Positions 1-9,754 are shown, counted from the first letter of the stretch. The stretch: 64,000 bases of DNA from Chryseobacterium sp. Bi04 (GCF_918698085.1 NZ_CAKKLP010000003.1:310001-374000), one strand, 5' to 3'. Notes: generated by a model from the letters alone, not told the origin. Program-made: numbers and translations.

Positions 1-692
1 TCATTAAGGAAGATGCTGTCTACTTTTTTTAGCATGGCTTCATGGCTCCCTTTTAAAGTCATTTTTTGAGAAGGTCTCCATTCCAGGTCCCATCCGATAA
101 CTTTATAGCCGGCATTTTTAAGCCCGTTTGCAGCTAGAGTAGAACTTTTAATATCAGTTACGTTAATATTGTTGAGTCTCCAGATATTCCTCCCGGGAGT
201 TCTGGCAATTTTATCCTGAAGTTTAAGGCTATCCTTGGCGATATCGAAATCATGTACCACTGCCTGTGTATTCTTGTAAAAATCTGTGTATTTGTTGTGG
301 GCATGGCTGAAGCTGTGATTGGCAAGCTCTACCAGAGGATTTTGCTTTAAAAGTTCAAAATCGTCCTTTTGCTTTTTACTTCCATAGGCATGTTTTCCTA
401 CAAGAAAAGCTGTAGCACATACATTTCTTTTATTCAGGATTTTTAAGAGATTTTCTGTGCCCTGGTTCGGGCCGTCATCAAAGGTAAGGTAGATAATTCT
501 TTTATCAGAATCTACATCTTCATCGTCTATTGTGGGGACTATTTCCGCGGTAGGATGTTCTTGTGAATTGAGCTTTTCATTCACATCATTCTTGAAGTTA
601 CAGCTGTTCAATAAAAACGAAGTTGCACTCATCAATGCAAGCATCCCGAGAAAAGTCGTGTTTTTTGACTTTCCCGCAAAAATTTTTCTCAT
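1..692 (-). CDS. Polysaccharide deacetylase family lipoprotein (partial)
   Basis: The C-terminus lies beyond the left edge; 230 residues are visible. The start ATG at 692-690 is followed by a basic N-terminus, a hydrophobic stretch and a lipobox ending LLNSC (Cys31), so the protein is probably a lipoprotein. The NodB-homology metal motif TFDDGP is at residues 70-75 and HSFSH at 126-130; the Asp and the two His fit the metal ligands of carbohydrate esterase family 4. RTPGR matches the family's third motif. Such enzymes remove N- or O-acetyl groups from peptidoglycan or chitin-like polymers. The substrate is unknown. The next gene is 310 bases upstream, so it appears to be transcribed alone. 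Confidence 0.88.
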   Translation of the reverse strand, partial: MRKIFAGKSKNTTFLGMLALMSATSFLLNSCNFKNDVNEKLNSQEHPTAEIVPTIDDEDVDSDKRIIYLTFDDGPNQGTENLLKILNKRNVCATAFLVGKHAYGSKKQKDDFELLKQNPLVELANHSFSHAHNKYTDFYKNTQAVVHDFDIAKDSLKLQDKIARTPGRNIWRLNNINVTDIKSSTLAANGLKNAGYKVIGWDLEWRPSQKMTLKGSHEAMLKKVDSIFLN

Positions 693-915
693 AAAGGTAA
701 TGGAAATTAAATTGTTAAAAATCGTTAAAAATAACACTGAAAAGTTAACAAATTATATGCCATTATTCAAGGTGTTTTTTCTTTTTAAGGTTATTTTAAG
801 AACTTTATTTTAAAGCATATTTCCATTAATCCATTGATTGTAAGTTTATGATTTTGTTTTATTTGTTTTTAAAATTTATAAATACGAAAACGATAGAGTT
901 TCTCTATTTTCATTG

Positions 916-956
916 AAGTTAAATAATTCTTCCTGTTATGGGGAATTATTTAACTT
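916..956. terminator. Long AT-rich hairpin in the 693-1002 gap
   Basis: A perfect 14-bp inverted repeat pairs AAGTTAAATAATTC (916-929) with GAATTATTTAACTT (943-956) around a 13-base loop whose ends can add G-U/G-C pairs. It lies 47 bases downstream of the DUF72 stop (minus strand). It lacks a clean U-run on either strand, so a terminator role is plausible but not certain. The rest of the 310-base gap is AT-rich with nothing else I can identify. Confidence 0.45.
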
Positions 957-1002
957 TAACAAATTGATATCGTTATACCGGTGAAAAAATTAAAAAGTAT
1001 TG

Positions 1003-1728
1003 TTATAAAATCTCTTTTAAATACATTGCATTTTTAATAGCGGAAGTTCCCCAGGTATTGTTGAAGAATATAAAGGCTGTTTGTTTTGCCGTCTTAAGTC
1101 TGGCGGCAAGATGATCAAGAAAGTCATTGCTGTACTCAGACTTATAAAGAACAGGTTTTCCGTGTAATCTGTAATAGATTATTTCAGGATGATTAATGAT
1201 GACCTCTTCAGGAAGATTTCCGGGGAAGCTTACTCCTGAAAATACAATATTGATATTTTGTAAGAAATCAAATATTTCTTTCTGCCACCATGATTCGTGA
1301 CGAAACTCAATAACATTTAAGAAATTAAAATCAAGATTATTAACGATCAGGTCGAGATTTTCCGGGGTATTTTTAAAAGAAGGAGGAAACTGGTATAAAA
1401 AACCGGAAAGCTTATCCTTTAGGCTGTTTTGAATATGAGTACAGAAGTTGACAATATCCTCTTTTGATTCTGTAAGCCGTTTCTGATGGGTGATGGCTTT
1501 TGGTATCTTAATAAAGAACCTAAACAGATCAGGGGCGTCCTCATACCATTTTAAAAGAGTTTTAGCCGTTGGAATCCTATAAAATGTGGAGTTGATCTCT
1601 ACAGCATTAAAAGCCCCGGCATATAAAGAAAGAAAATCTTTACTTGGTGCATTTTCAGGATACAGCGACCCTTTCCAGTCGTTATTATAAAATCCTGAGC
1701 ATCCAATGTAAAGATTTTCTTTTTTCAT
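1003..1728 (-). CDS. DUF72 (YecE-like) family protein
   Basis: 241 residues, the normal family length. The N-terminus YIGCSGFYNNDWKGSLYPE is typical of DUF72, a TIM-barrel-like family related to E. coli YecE. Further family signatures are AVEINSTFYRIP (about residues 42-53) and FRFFIKIPKAITH (about 70-82). The biochemical role is not established. The start is only 4 bases after the stop of the copper ATPase, so the two are probably cotranscribed. No signal peptide is seen, so it should be cytoplasmic. Confidence 0.88.
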   Translation of the reverse strand: MKKENLYIGCSGFYNNDWKGSLYPENAPSKDFLSLYAGAFNAVEINSTFYRIPTAKTLLKWYEDAPDLFRFFIKIPKAITHQKRLTESKEDIVNFCTHIQNSLKDKLSGFLYQFPPSFKNTPENLDLIVNNLDFNFLNVIEFRHESWWQKEIFDFLQNINIVFSGVSFPGNLPEEVIINHPEIIYYRLHGKPVLYKSEYSNDFLDHLAARLKTAKQTAFIFFNNTWGTSAIKNAMYLKEIL

Positions 1729-1732
1729 GATA

Positions 1733-4585
1733 TTATTTTATATCCAGATCTACGGAGTTTAGCCTCAATGAATTCAGAATCACAGATAAGGAACTGATGC
1801 TCATGGCCGCAGCTGCAATCATAGGTGATAACAGAATTCCAAAGAATGGATACAATAATCCTGCCGCTACCGGAACTCCCAATACATTATAGATAAATGC
1901 AAAGAATAAATTTTCTTTAATGTTTTTAAGGAGCTTTTCGCTTAGCAGCTTAGCTTTTGCTACGCCCAGGATGTCTCCTTTGAGCAGTGTAATTTCTGCA
2001 CTTTCTATAGCGACGTCCGTTCCTGTTCCCATAGCAATTCCTACATTGGATTGGGCAAGGGCAGGAGAGTCATTAATTCCGTCACCGGTCATGGCAACGA
2101 TTTTTCCCTCTTGCTGCAGTTTTTTTACTTCATTCAGCTTATCCTCAGGAAGACAGTTGGCCTTAAAATGTTTGATTCCCAGCTCATCAGCCACTGCCTT
2201 GGCTGTGTGCTCATTATCTCCGGTCATCATCATAACATCAATTCCTTCACTCATCAGTCTTTCAACTGCTTTTTTGGAGCTTAGTTTTATTTTATCTGTA
2301 AAGCTTATAAAGCCCAATACTTTTTGATCCTGTGCAATATAAGAAATGGTATGTGCTTTTGACTGTACTTCTATTGCTTTTTGTTTTAAACTATCAGGAA
2401 TCATAATCTGGTGTGAAGCGAGAAGGTTCTCGTTTCCAAGGTAAGCTGTCTTCCCATTGATATTCCCTTTCACTCCTTTTCCCGAAATATTTTCAAACTG
2501 ATCTACTTTTTCAGCAGCAATATTTTCTTCTTTTGCTCTTTTTATAACCGCATTGGATAAAGGGTGTTCAGAATTTTGGTTGAGCGAAAATGCCAACTGT
2601 AAGATTTGATTTTTGTCTTCGCTGTTTACGGTCTCAATATGTTCCAAAGAAGGTTTTCCTTCCGTTAAAGTTCCTGTTTTATCAGTGATCAGAACATTTA
2701 CCTTATTCATTTGTTCCAGTGCTTCTGCATTTTTGATCAGGATGCCACTCTTAGCTCCTTTCCCTATTCCTACCATCAGAGACATAGGGGTTGCCAGTCC
2801 AAGAGCACACGGACAAGCTACAATTAGAACGGCCACAGCATTTACGAAAGCAAATAGACTTCTTTTTCCTTCCGGACCAAAAAACTGCCATAGAAAAAAG
2901 GTAAGTACAGCAATAAGAATCACTACAGGAACAAATACTTTTGAAACTTTATCAGTAAGCTTCTGGATAGGTGCTTTGCTTCTGCTGGCTTCATTTACCA
3001 TTTTAATGATTTGTGAAAGAAGAGTTTCGTCACCCACTTTTTCAGCTTTCATAATGAATACCTGATTTCCATTGATGGTTCCCGAAGAAACTTTATCATC
3101 AACACTTTTTTCCACAGGAACAGGCTCTCCCGTAATCATGCTTTCATCTACAATAGAGCTCCCTTCTGTAATTTTTCCGTCAACCGGAATTTTTTCGCCG
3201 GGTTTTACTTTTAGCAAGTCTCCGATTTTTACCTGAGAAAGCAAGACTTTTTTCTCTTCACCATTGATGATAAGGTTAGCTTCATCCGGTGACAGGTTCA
3301 TTAATTCTTTAATGGCATTTCCTGTTTTCTTATGAGCTGCTGCTTCCATCAACTGTCCTAAAATAACCAATGTTAAAATGACACAGACAGCTTCGAAATA
3401 TAATGGGATTTCATGATTATGTCCACGGATTTCATGCGGGATGATATCTGGGAAAGCTAATGCTGTAATACTGAATATAAATGCTGCTGCCACTCCCAGT
3501 GCAATAAGACTGAACATATTGAGGTTCCATGTTTTGAAAGAAACCCAGCCTCTTTTCAGCAAGAACCACCCGGAATAAAACATAACGGGAAGTGTCAAAG
3601 CCAGTTCAATAAATCCCTGAACCTGATGGGAAAAAGGAAAATTAATAAACATTCCACCCATTGAAAGGATGAAAACAGGGATGGTAAATGCCAATGAAGT
3701 AATAAATTTCCTTTTTAACAGAGTATAGGTTTCATCTTCCTCATCATCTCCGCTGTCTGGCATTCTTACCAGGTCCATTCCGCAAATAGGGCAGTCTCCG
3801 GGTTCATCACGAATGATTTCAGGATGCATAGGACAGGTATATTTAGCTGTTTTCTTCTCAGGATATTTTACCAGATCCATTCCACATACAGGGCAACCTA
3901 CGTTAGAATCATAAGTTTTATCACCTTCACAATACATGGGGCAATAGTATTTTCCTGCCATTTCATCCGTCACTGCAGGAGCTGCATGGTGATCGCTGTG
4001 ATCATGAGTGTGGGAGTGATGATGGCTGTGGGTATCTGCATTTTTTACAAGATCCTCAGTGATTTCTTCTAAATGCATATGGCATACCGGACAATCGCCT
4101 TTTTCATCATATACTTTGTCGCCTTCGCAGAACATCGGACAATAATGTTTTCCAATGCTGGTTTTGAAATTGTCCGGAAGGTGAGTGGAGGAGTAGGTTG
4201 GCTTGTGATTGGGATCTTTTGCCAGTTTTTCTTCAATAGGAACTAAATACATCTTGCATACAGGACACCTTTCCCCCTGTTTGAAATATACTTTATCGCC
4301 TTCACATTCCATCGGGCAATAATATACTGAAGATGGAGATATGCGATCCTGGGGCTTTACAAAAGCCTTGTCCGGATTATTTGGATCTTCAAGTTTATAT
4401 TTTCCTATTTCGGCTAAAGCATTATTCAAAACAGACAGTTCAACGCTGTGATCAGAGGAGATTGTTGCTGTATTGTTCTCCAGGTTTACATCGGCTTTCA
4501 CACCCTCTATGCTGTTCAGTTGATTGGAAATCTTTTTCTGGCAGCCTGAACAGGTCATTCCGAGTATTTTATACTGTTGTTCCAT
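1733..4585 (-). CDS. Copper/heavy-metal translocating P1B-type ATPase with multiple metal-binding modules
   Basis: About 950 residues, longer than typical CopA because of an extended N-terminus. It has an HMA domain with GMTCSGC (residues about 9-15), then four CPM...CPxCxM modules (about 89-275), with a His-rich linker between the second and third (about 186-201). The P-type core has the TGEPVPVEK actuator loop, the CPC metal site ([12 protein letters not shown]), the phosphorylated Asp in DKTGTLT, the SEHPLSNA motif and the GDGINDSPA hinge. It should export Cu(I) or Ag(I) across the inner membrane using ATP. I chose the ATG at 4585, just before [12 protein letters not shown]; an in-frame ATG ten codons upstream (4615) has no family support. 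DUF72 follows closely and an HMA-AraC regulator lies upstream. Confidence 0.95.
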   Translation of the reverse strand: MEQQYKILGMTCSGCQKKISNQLNSIEGVKADVNLENNTATISSDHSVELSVLNNALAEIGKYKLEDPNNPDKAFVKPQDRISPSSVYYCPMECEGDKVYFKQGERCPVCKMYLVPIEEKLAKDPNHKPTYSSTHLPDNFKTSIGKHYCPMFCEGDKVYDEKGDCPVCHMHLEEITEDLVKNADTHSHHHSHTHDHSDHHAAPAVTDEMAGKYYCPMYCEGDKTYDSNVGCPVCGMDLVKYPEKKTAKYTCPMHPEIIRDEPGDCPICGMDLVRMPDSGDDEEDETYTLLKRKFITSLAFTIPVFILSMGGMFINFPFSHQVQGFIELALTLPVMFYSGWFLLKRGWVSFKTWNLNMFSLIALGVAAAFIFSITALAFPDIIPHEIRGHNHEIPLYFEAVCVILTLVILGQLMEAAAHKKTGNAIKELMNLSPDEANLIINGEEKKVLLSQVKIGDLLKVKPGEKIPVDGKITEGSSIVDESMITGEPVPVEKSVDDKVSSGTINGNQVFIMKAEKVGDETLLSQIIKMVNEASRSKAPIQKLTDKVSKVFVPVVILIAVLTFFLWQFFGPEGKRSLFAFVNAVAVLIVACPCALGLATPMSLMVGIGKGAKSGILIKNAEALEQMNKVNVLITDKTGTLTEGKPSLEHIETVNSEDKNQILQLAFSLNQNSEHPLSNAVIKRAKEENIAAEKVDQFENISGKGVKGNINGKTAYLGNENLLASHQIMIPDSLKQKAIEVQSKAHTISYIAQDQKVLGFISFTDKIKLSSKKAVERLMSEGIDVMMMTGDNEHTAKAVADELGIKHFKANCLPEDKLNEVKKLQQEGKIVAMTGDGINDSPALAQSNVGIAMGTGTDVAIESAEITLLKGDILGVAKAKLLSEKLLKNIKENLFFAFIYNVLGVPVAAGLLYPFFGILLSPMIAAAAMSISSLSVILNSLRLNSVDLDIK

Positions 4586-4849
4586 GATTCTTAAATTTAT
4601 ATTACAAATTTCCAAAAAGGAAGAATAATGCTGTTATAAATTTAAGGATAATAGTTATAAAATTTGGTTAGAGGGTTTTAGAGTGGGAGAGAATTAGGGT
4701 GAGAGAGTATTAGAGTAAGAGGAAGGATGTGTTTTCTTATAAAAAGACAAATAGGAAAACTTTATCCATATAAATATGAAATGTAATTATTCGAATACTG
4801 CTTATATTCTTATGATGCTAAAACCTTCCAGCACTCACACTCAAACTTA

Positions 4850-5410
4850 CTAAAGACTATCCAGAGGTTTTCTGTGATGATCTTTCAGTTTTTTAAATTC
4901 AGTGGGGGTAAAACCAGTGCTGTTCCGAAATTGGGTAGAGAGGTGCTGAACGCTTTTATAGCCCAATTTTCCCGCAATCTCGGTAAGATTGAATTCATTA
5001 TATAAAAGGAGTTCTTTTACTTTTTCAATTTTTTGGAGAATAAAGAATTGCTCCAGGGTAATGTTTTCGTTTTGTGAAAACGTTTTGGAAAGAGCACTGT
5101 AATCTTTATGGAGCTTTGAACTTAAAAATTCGGAAAGCAAAAAATTATCAGCAATGTCAAGTTCACTGACCTTTACAATGATAAGATTTTTGATTTTTTC
5201 AATCAGTTGATGAGCTGAATCCATAATTCTCTCAAAACCGGTTTCAAGCAGCTCTTTTTCAATGGTCTTCATTTTGTCAGCTGGTATTTCAGTTTCAGTT
5301 TCCACTTCGCCCAATATAACGGAGCTTATTTTCACATCAGCCTTGCTGAAGATATCTTCAACCGCAGAAATACATCTGTTGCAGACCATGTTTTTTATGA
5401 AAATGATCAT
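4850..5410 (-). CDS. HMA-like domain fused to AraC-type DNA-binding domain; probable metal-responsive regulator
   Basis: 186 residues. The N-terminal ~70 residues look like a heavy-metal-associated fold, with the CxxC site in NMVCNRC (about 7-13). The C-terminal ~100 residues are an AraC/XylS helix-turn-helix pair, including FNLTEIAGKLGYKSVQHLS and FRNSTGFTPTEFKKL. The gene lies 264 bases upstream of the copper ATPase on the same strand, so I infer that it senses Cu(I) or another soft metal through the CxxC and controls that ATPase. Its ATG overlaps the stop of the preceding thioesterase gene (ATGA), suggesting coupled translation. The gap to the ATPase holds purine-rich low-complexity sequence but no clear terminator. 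Confidence 0.8.
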   Translation of the reverse strand: MIIFIKNMVCNRCISAVEDIFSKADVKISSVILGEVETETEIPADKMKTIEKELLETGFERIMDSAHQLIEKIKNLIIVKVSELDIADNFLLSEFLSSKLHKDYSALSKTFSQNENITLEQFFILQKIEKVKELLLYNEFNLTEIAGKLGYKSVQHLSTQFRNSTGFTPTEFKKLKDHHRKPLDSL

Positions 5411-5802
5411 AAACTGCTGTTTAATCTGTCTTTTACAAATTCAATCTGAGTTTTACCGTGAGGAGCAGGGTTTCCATCCTGATCAAGATTCACCATTACA
5501 ATTTTATCAACCGTAATAATTGTTTGATGGGTCATCTTGTTTCGGACATCACATTTAAGAGTGACAGAAGAAGAACCGAAGTGGATAGCTTCTATGCCTA
5601 TTTCTATGATATCTCCCTGTTTTGCAGAGCTTACAAAATTAATTTCGGAGATGAATTTTGTGACTACTTTTGTGTTTTCCAACTGAATAATTGCATATAA
5701 GGCAGCTTCTTCATCAATCCACTGTAAAAGTCTTCCTCCGAAAAGAGAATGATTGGGATTCAAATCTTCAGGTTTTACCCATTTTCTGGTATGGTAGTTC
5801 AT
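5407..5802 (-). CDS. Acyl-CoA thioesterase, hotdog fold
   Basis: 131 residues starting at MNYHTRKW (ATG 5802-5800). The longer reading frame upstream encodes a non-conserved stretch and I rejected it. The sequence HSLFGGRLLQWIDEEAALYA followed by VSSAKQGDIIEIG is characteristic of the cytoplasmic YciA/BACH-type acyl-CoA thioesterases, which hydrolyse acyl-CoA to free acid and CoA. The catalytic Asp/Glu would be in the IDEEA segment. The stop overlaps the start of the HMA-AraC gene by four bases. No functional link to metal resistance is known, so the coupling is unusual. Confidence 0.85.
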   Translation of the reverse strand: MNYHTRKWVKPEDLNPNHSLFGGRLLQWIDEEAALYAIIQLENTKVVTKFISEINFVSSAKQGDIIEIGIEAIHFGSSSVTLKCDVRNKMTHQTIITVDKIVMVNLDQDGNPAPHGKTQIEFVKDRLNSSL

Positions 5803-6381
5803 AATTCTAATAATTTGTTTTGCAAATTTAATGTTTAAAACCGGGCTTTTCAAAAGAATGATATTTATTGATCGAAAGAAGACCATTCATTTTCTCAATC
5901 ATTTTTATTTTTGAGGCTGAGAATATCCTTAATAGCCTTTATTTTTCATAATTTTTAACATATAAAAAGACTTTGGTTCTTGGAAAATAGGGTTATGACA
6001 TATTAGTTTTTACTATTATTATGTTCAGATTGATTATTATTGCTCTAATTAGCCGGAGAAGATGGTTTTATTTAAGTGAAAATGAAAATTAATTCCCTCA
6101 AAAAATGAATCCTATTGGCATCAATTATTATGTTAACTAATTTTAACTTATATTTGTATTTTTATAAATAAATATCGTAAAACGATAATAATTTATTGCT
6201 TTTCAATTAAAATAAATTATAAAAGATATTTGAAAAAAGAAGGCAGGTAAAAAATATTTTGATTTTAGATTTTTTATTGTATCTTGCATTCGTTTATATT
6301 TGGAATCAATATTTGTTCATTAATTTATGTTGCTTTTCTTTTATATACCAAATTTTTATTAATTTTTTAATTTTATTTAAA
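5803..6381. other. 579-base non-coding region upstream of the RNA-binding protein gene
   Basis: No gene is seen. It contains the palindrome TATCGT-AAA-ACGATA (6173-6187), a TATATTTG hexamer-like -7 element (6149-6156) and a promoter-like pair TTTG (6258-6261), N18, TATCTTG (6280-6286). The latter would start transcription about 90 bases before the RRM gene, leaving a long U-rich 5' leader such as is seen for cold-induced genes. That role is inference. Confidence 0.5.
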
Positions 6382-6756
6382 ATGAACATTTTTGTTTCAA
6401 ACATCAATTACGCAACTAAAGAGTATGAGTTGCATGATCTATTCGCAGAATTTGGTGATGTATCATCAGCTAAAATCGTTACAGACAGAGAAACTGGTCG
6501 TTCAAGAGGTTTCGGTTTTGTAGAGATGGGTGATGAAGAAGGACAGCAGGCTATCGAAGCTCTTAATCAGAAAGAATTCAACGGAAAAGAGCTTAACGTA
6601 TCTGAAGCTAAACCTAGAGAAGAGAAGCCAAGAAGAAGTTTCGATAACAACAGAGGTGGTGGTTATGGAAACAACAGAGGTGGTGGAAGCGGAAGCTACG
6701 GAAATAACCGTGGCGGAGGTGATCGCGGAGGAAACGGCGGTGGAAAACGTTGGTAA
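6382..6756 (+). CDS. RRM-type RNA-binding protein with glycine-rich tail
   Basis: 124 residues. The start MNIFVSNI (ATG 6382) was chosen because RNP2 (IFVSNI) begins at residue 3; the upstream in-frame extension is non-conserved and Phe/Ile-rich. RNP1 is GRSRGFGFV (about residues 38-46). A Gly/Asn/Arg-rich tail with repeated NNRGGG follows from about residue 90. The arrangement matches bacterial glycine-rich RNA-binding proteins, which bind single-stranded RNA and are often cold-induced. Monocistronic with its own terminator. Confidence 0.93.
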   Translation: MNIFVSNINYATKEYELHDLFAEFGDVSSAKIVTDRETGRSRGFGFVEMGDEEGQQAIEALNQKEFNGKELNVSEAKPREEKPRRSFDNNRGGGYGNNRGGGSGSYGNNRGGGDRGGNGGGKRW

Positions 6757-6764
6757 AAAATATG

Positions 6765-6790
6765 AAGCGGCTTTTAAGCCGCTTTTTTTA
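6765..6790 (+). terminator. Intrinsic terminator of the RRM gene
   Basis: Stem AAGCGGC (6765-6771) pairs with GCCGCTT (6778-6784) around a 6-base loop and is followed by a run of seven T. It begins 9 bases after the RRM stop codon. Confidence 0.9.
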
Positions 6791-6795
6791 TGTCT

Positions 6796-8559
6796 TTATT
6801 TTTCTTTGATCAGCAATACAGCATCATTATAGTAAATATTTCTCGCACTTTTTTGTTTTGTGACAGTAGGGAAAATAATCTTAACATGATATTTACCCAG
6901 ATCACTTTCTACAGCCACTTCTTTTAATTTTATAGTTTCACCTGTACGGATATTATCTTTAAATAGCTTATCAATAGCCGGAGTAAAATCTACTTCTTCT
7001 TTTGAGTTCAGGATTACTTTGATCTTTTCAGTCTTGTTATCAATAAGAAACAGATCTCCGCTGATTTCTTTTGATTCCTGGCCATAGCTTTGGAATTTTA
7101 TTAAATACCGATAGGTTTCAATGTTCACTACCTCTGTTTCTGACTCCAGTGTCAATTGCTCATAGGCAAGTGCTGTGGCATGTTTGTCGGCATAAGTAAA
7201 AGAATTTCTCAGGCTGTTATTGATTGCCCAGTAATAAGGTTCTTCAAAATCTTTCAACAATTTGCCCCGCATTGTAGGATCAACAAGATTAAGTAAAAAA
7301 CCTTCCTGTTTTCTTTGTATTAAAAACTCAAACTGTGATGCCATTTTATCAATCACAGCATCTGATATCTTTTTATTGAAATCTATTGTATTATTTGTGA
7401 GTAAGTTATTTTCATTTAAAAGCTTCATGAGTTCACTTTTCTGGCTTCTTTTTGCGACGCTAAAAGCATTTAGATAAGGAAATACCAGTGAAAAGGCTCC
7501 AAATATAAATAAGCTTACAGGAATAAATTTTATGCTCGGCTTTTTGATGACAATGAAATAAACAATTAAACTTGTCAGCCATACAGCCAGGAGTAAAACA
7601 AAATACCTTGGCTCTGTATACCCATATTCTAGAAGTCTGGTGAAAATAGCAACAAAAAGCAGAATTACCAGAGGGATAACAGTATAATAAAATAATCTTG
7701 AAAATACCTTAACCCAAGATCTTATATGATCTTCTTTTAATGGATGTACAAGCAGTAAAGCAAGAATTCCTACAATACTGTAAGCCAGAATCAGATAAGA
7801 AACCCAACCTCTTGGAAGCTCCCCGTTGATCAGTATTTTAAGTGAATAAAAATAAAGAATAACGGCATAGATACAAAGAAGCGGAATCAGAATAAACTGG
7901 GTGAAGAATTTTAAAACAACAGGATATTTGCTGTCTTTTTCAAGGTCGGGTAAACCTCTTTCATTAAAAATCAGAAAAATGAGACAGCTTCCGGCAATAG
8001 CCAGAAAAAAGAATACATCAAAGTAAACTCTATCATTAAACTGAAAATCAAAGAGTTTGTCAATGGCTAAAATAGCCAGTTCTACTCCGGCGGTAAGGAC
8101 TCCTGTGAATATAGCCGTAAGTACGATATTAACAAATAGGTTTTTGTTATACTGCCAGAAATTAAGCTCCCTATCCTTATTTAAAAAGGCTACAAAAGAA
8201 ACCAGCAGGTGAGAAAGAATGAATGCTACAGCAATGATGTATCCATAGACTTCAGTAAAATCTTTCTTGTTACCAGGTAGTATAAAAAATAATCCTATCA
8301 GACCAATAACTCCTGCTAATTCTAGTAGATAACGTTTTCCTATCCGTTGGGAAAGTATTTTCAATGCAAACATCAATGATATTCCCAGACCGGAACAAAT
8401 AGTGAACATATAGCATGTGAAAGAATCATTTCTTGACCTTGTGGTCTCATATAAATAAATAGCACCAACAGAAGTTAACAGAGCCATGAAGAGAACCATC
8501 GGATAACGCAATATAACTTCTTTGGCTTTTCCTGTTATCTCAAGAAATTTTGTTTTCAT
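6796..8559 (-). CDS. DUF4153 domain membrane protein
   Basis: 587 residues with about 11-12 hydrophobic segments in the first ~380 residues, then a soluble C-terminal portion of about 200 residues. Paired helices such as FILPGNKKDFTEVYGYIIAV and the phrase VYFDVFFFLAIAGSCLIFLIF fit DUF4153, a common Bacteroidota inner-membrane family of unknown role. The start is 12 bases after the BlaI-like gene, and convergent with the RRM gene. The BlaI/PAP2/DUF4153 trio looks like one transcription unit. Confidence 0.8.
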   Translation of the reverse strand: MKTKFLEITGKAKEVILRYPMVLFMALLTSVGAIYLYETTRSRNDSFTCYMFTICSGLGISLMFALKILSQRIGKRYLLELAGVIGLIGLFFILPGNKKDFTEVYGYIIAVAFILSHLLVSFVAFLNKDRELNFWQYNKNLFVNIVLTAIFTGVLTAGVELAILAIDKLFDFQFNDRVYFDVFFFLAIAGSCLIFLIFNERGLPDLEKDSKYPVVLKFFTQFILIPLLCIYAVILYFYSLKILINGELPRGWVSYLILAYSIVGILALLLVHPLKEDHIRSWVKVFSRLFYYTVIPLVILLFVAIFTRLLEYGYTEPRYFVLLLAVWLTSLIVYFIVIKKPSIKFIPVSLFIFGAFSLVFPYLNAFSVAKRSQKSELMKLLNENNLLTNNTIDFNKKISDAVIDKMASQFEFLIQRKQEGFLLNLVDPTMRGKLLKDFEEPYYWAINNSLRNSFTYADKHATALAYEQLTLESETEVVNIETYRYLIKFQSYGQESKEISGDLFLIDNKTEKIKVILNSKEEVDFTPAIDKLFKDNIRTGETIKLKEVAVESDLGKYHVKIIFPTVTKQKSARNIYYNDAVLLIKEK

Positions 8560-8571
8560 AGGCCATAGTAT

Positions 8572-9063
8572 TTATATTTTTTTCTTCTTTTTCTTTTTGT
8601 CTTTTTCTTTATCCTTTTCTTTTACTTTTGTTTTTTTCTCTTTTTTAGGACTTAAAATTTCATCAGCGACCTCAAATTTCGGCTCTTCTACTTTGGTAGG
8701 TTTTATTTCAATTTTAAGATCGAAATACCCTTTCAGATCATTCTGGGAGATTAGCTTTTCATTCATTAAAAATTCCAGAATCTCTTTTCCGGAATCATTA
8801 AAAAAGTGATGGGAAAGTTCTTTCAACAGAAATTTTTTATATTCTTCAAAAGGAACAAGTACTGAATATTTAAAAATCCTGCCTTCCTTTACAGTAGACA
8901 AATAGCCTTTTTCAACTAATATTTTTAAATAAGTAGAAACGGTGTTCTGGTGTGGTTTGGGTTCCGGATGCTGTTCCATAACATCCTTAAGATAAAAGGA
9001 ATTCAACTTCCAAAACAGCTTCATAAAGTTTTCCTCCGCGGCAGTAAGATGATTTATTTTCAT
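8572..9063 (-). CDS. BlaI/MecI-family winged-helix regulator with lysine-rich tail
   Basis: 163 residues from MKINHLTAAEENFMKLFW (ATG 9063). The N-terminal ~80 residues carry the BlaI/MecI/CopY winged helix: LTAAEENFMKLFW, QNTVSTYLKILVEKGYL and GRIFKYSVLV. Canonical partners are BlaR-type sensor peptidases, but none is nearby. The last ~30 residues are almost entirely Lys/Glu/Asp, ending in an eight-Lys run, which is not part of the repressor fold and could bind nucleic acid or lipid head groups. It sits between PAP2-like and DUF4153 membrane genes, so its target may be this unit (inference). Confidence 0.82.
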   Translation of the reverse strand: MKINHLTAAEENFMKLFWKLNSFYLKDVMEQHPEPKPHQNTVSTYLKILVEKGYLSTVKEGRIFKYSVLVPFEEYKKFLLKELSHHFFNDSGKEILEFLMNEKLISQNDLKGYFDLKIEIKPTKVEEPKFEVADEILSPKKEKKTKVKEKDKEKDKKKKKKKI

Positions 9064-9071
9064 ATATTCTT

Positions 9072-9674
9072 CTAATGTTGAAATTGTATATTGCAATAAA
9101 GATAGATAAAAGATATTAAAAATGCTATTCCTGCGCCCATAAATACTTCTTTAATGGTGTGCCTTTTTAGAATGATTCTTGTAATTCCCACCAAAGCAGC
9201 AATCCCCAGCCACAGAATCCCCAGCTTCCAGTTTAATGAGAAAAACAAAGCTGCTACAAATACATTGAAAGCTGTATGCATGGAACTTTTAATATAAAGG
9301 TTACTGATCTGCAAAGCGAAAAGAAGAATAAGGATAAACAGCATGATGAAGTCAATATATCCGTTTCTGAGATAATTAAAAAGAAGATAGACAAGTACGC
9401 AGACCGCAATAAATATATATAATGTTTTTCTCTGTACCCGGTTCGAAACATCCATATTGGTGTACCTTCCCGTTTTTACATTCCATACCAGCCAGATAAT
9501 GACAGGTAGCATAATCATCAATAAGATAGGCACGAAGTATAATAAGGAATCTTTTAGTGTATATGACTGTACACTCATATAGATGAAAAAGATAAAAAGT
9601 GAGACCAAAGGATTGAAAAAATCAGAGATGATCTTTGAGATTTTGTGCGTCAATGAAGAGTTCTTTTCTTCCAT
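9072..9674 (-). CDS. PAP2-like phosphatase family membrane protein (degenerate motif)
   Basis: 200 residues, mostly hydrophobic with about six membrane helices. The C-terminal part retains the outline of the PAP2 motifs: KSSMHTAFN in place of SGH, and TRIILKRHTIKEV in place of SRxxxxxHxxxD, with Glu for the usual Asp. This points to a lipid-phosphate or undecaprenyl-diphosphate phosphatase relative, though activity is uncertain. First gene of the unit with BlaI (8-base gap) and DUF4153, and divergent from pdhA. Confidence 0.7.
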   Translation of the reverse strand: MEEKNSSLTHKISKIISDFFNPLVSLFIFFIYMSVQSYTLKDSLLYFVPILLMIMLPVIIWLVWNVKTGRYTNMDVSNRVQRKTLYIFIAVCVLVYLLFNYLRNGYIDFIMLFILILLFALQISNLYIKSSMHTAFNVFVAALFFSLNWKLGILWLGIAALVGITRIILKRHTIKEVFMGAGIAFLISFIYLYCNIQFQH

Positions 9675-9754
9675 GTTTAAGTTTAAAATTCAAATATAAT
9701 ACTATAACCAAAAAAACAATTGATATGTATACAATAAAAACAAAGTTTTTTTCA

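Noticed and set aside
4650..4740. Purine-rich repeats as a regulatory element of the copper ATPase
   Set aside because: The GAGAGTATTAGAGT-like stretch is low-complexity filler of a type seen in other gaps and has no symmetry.
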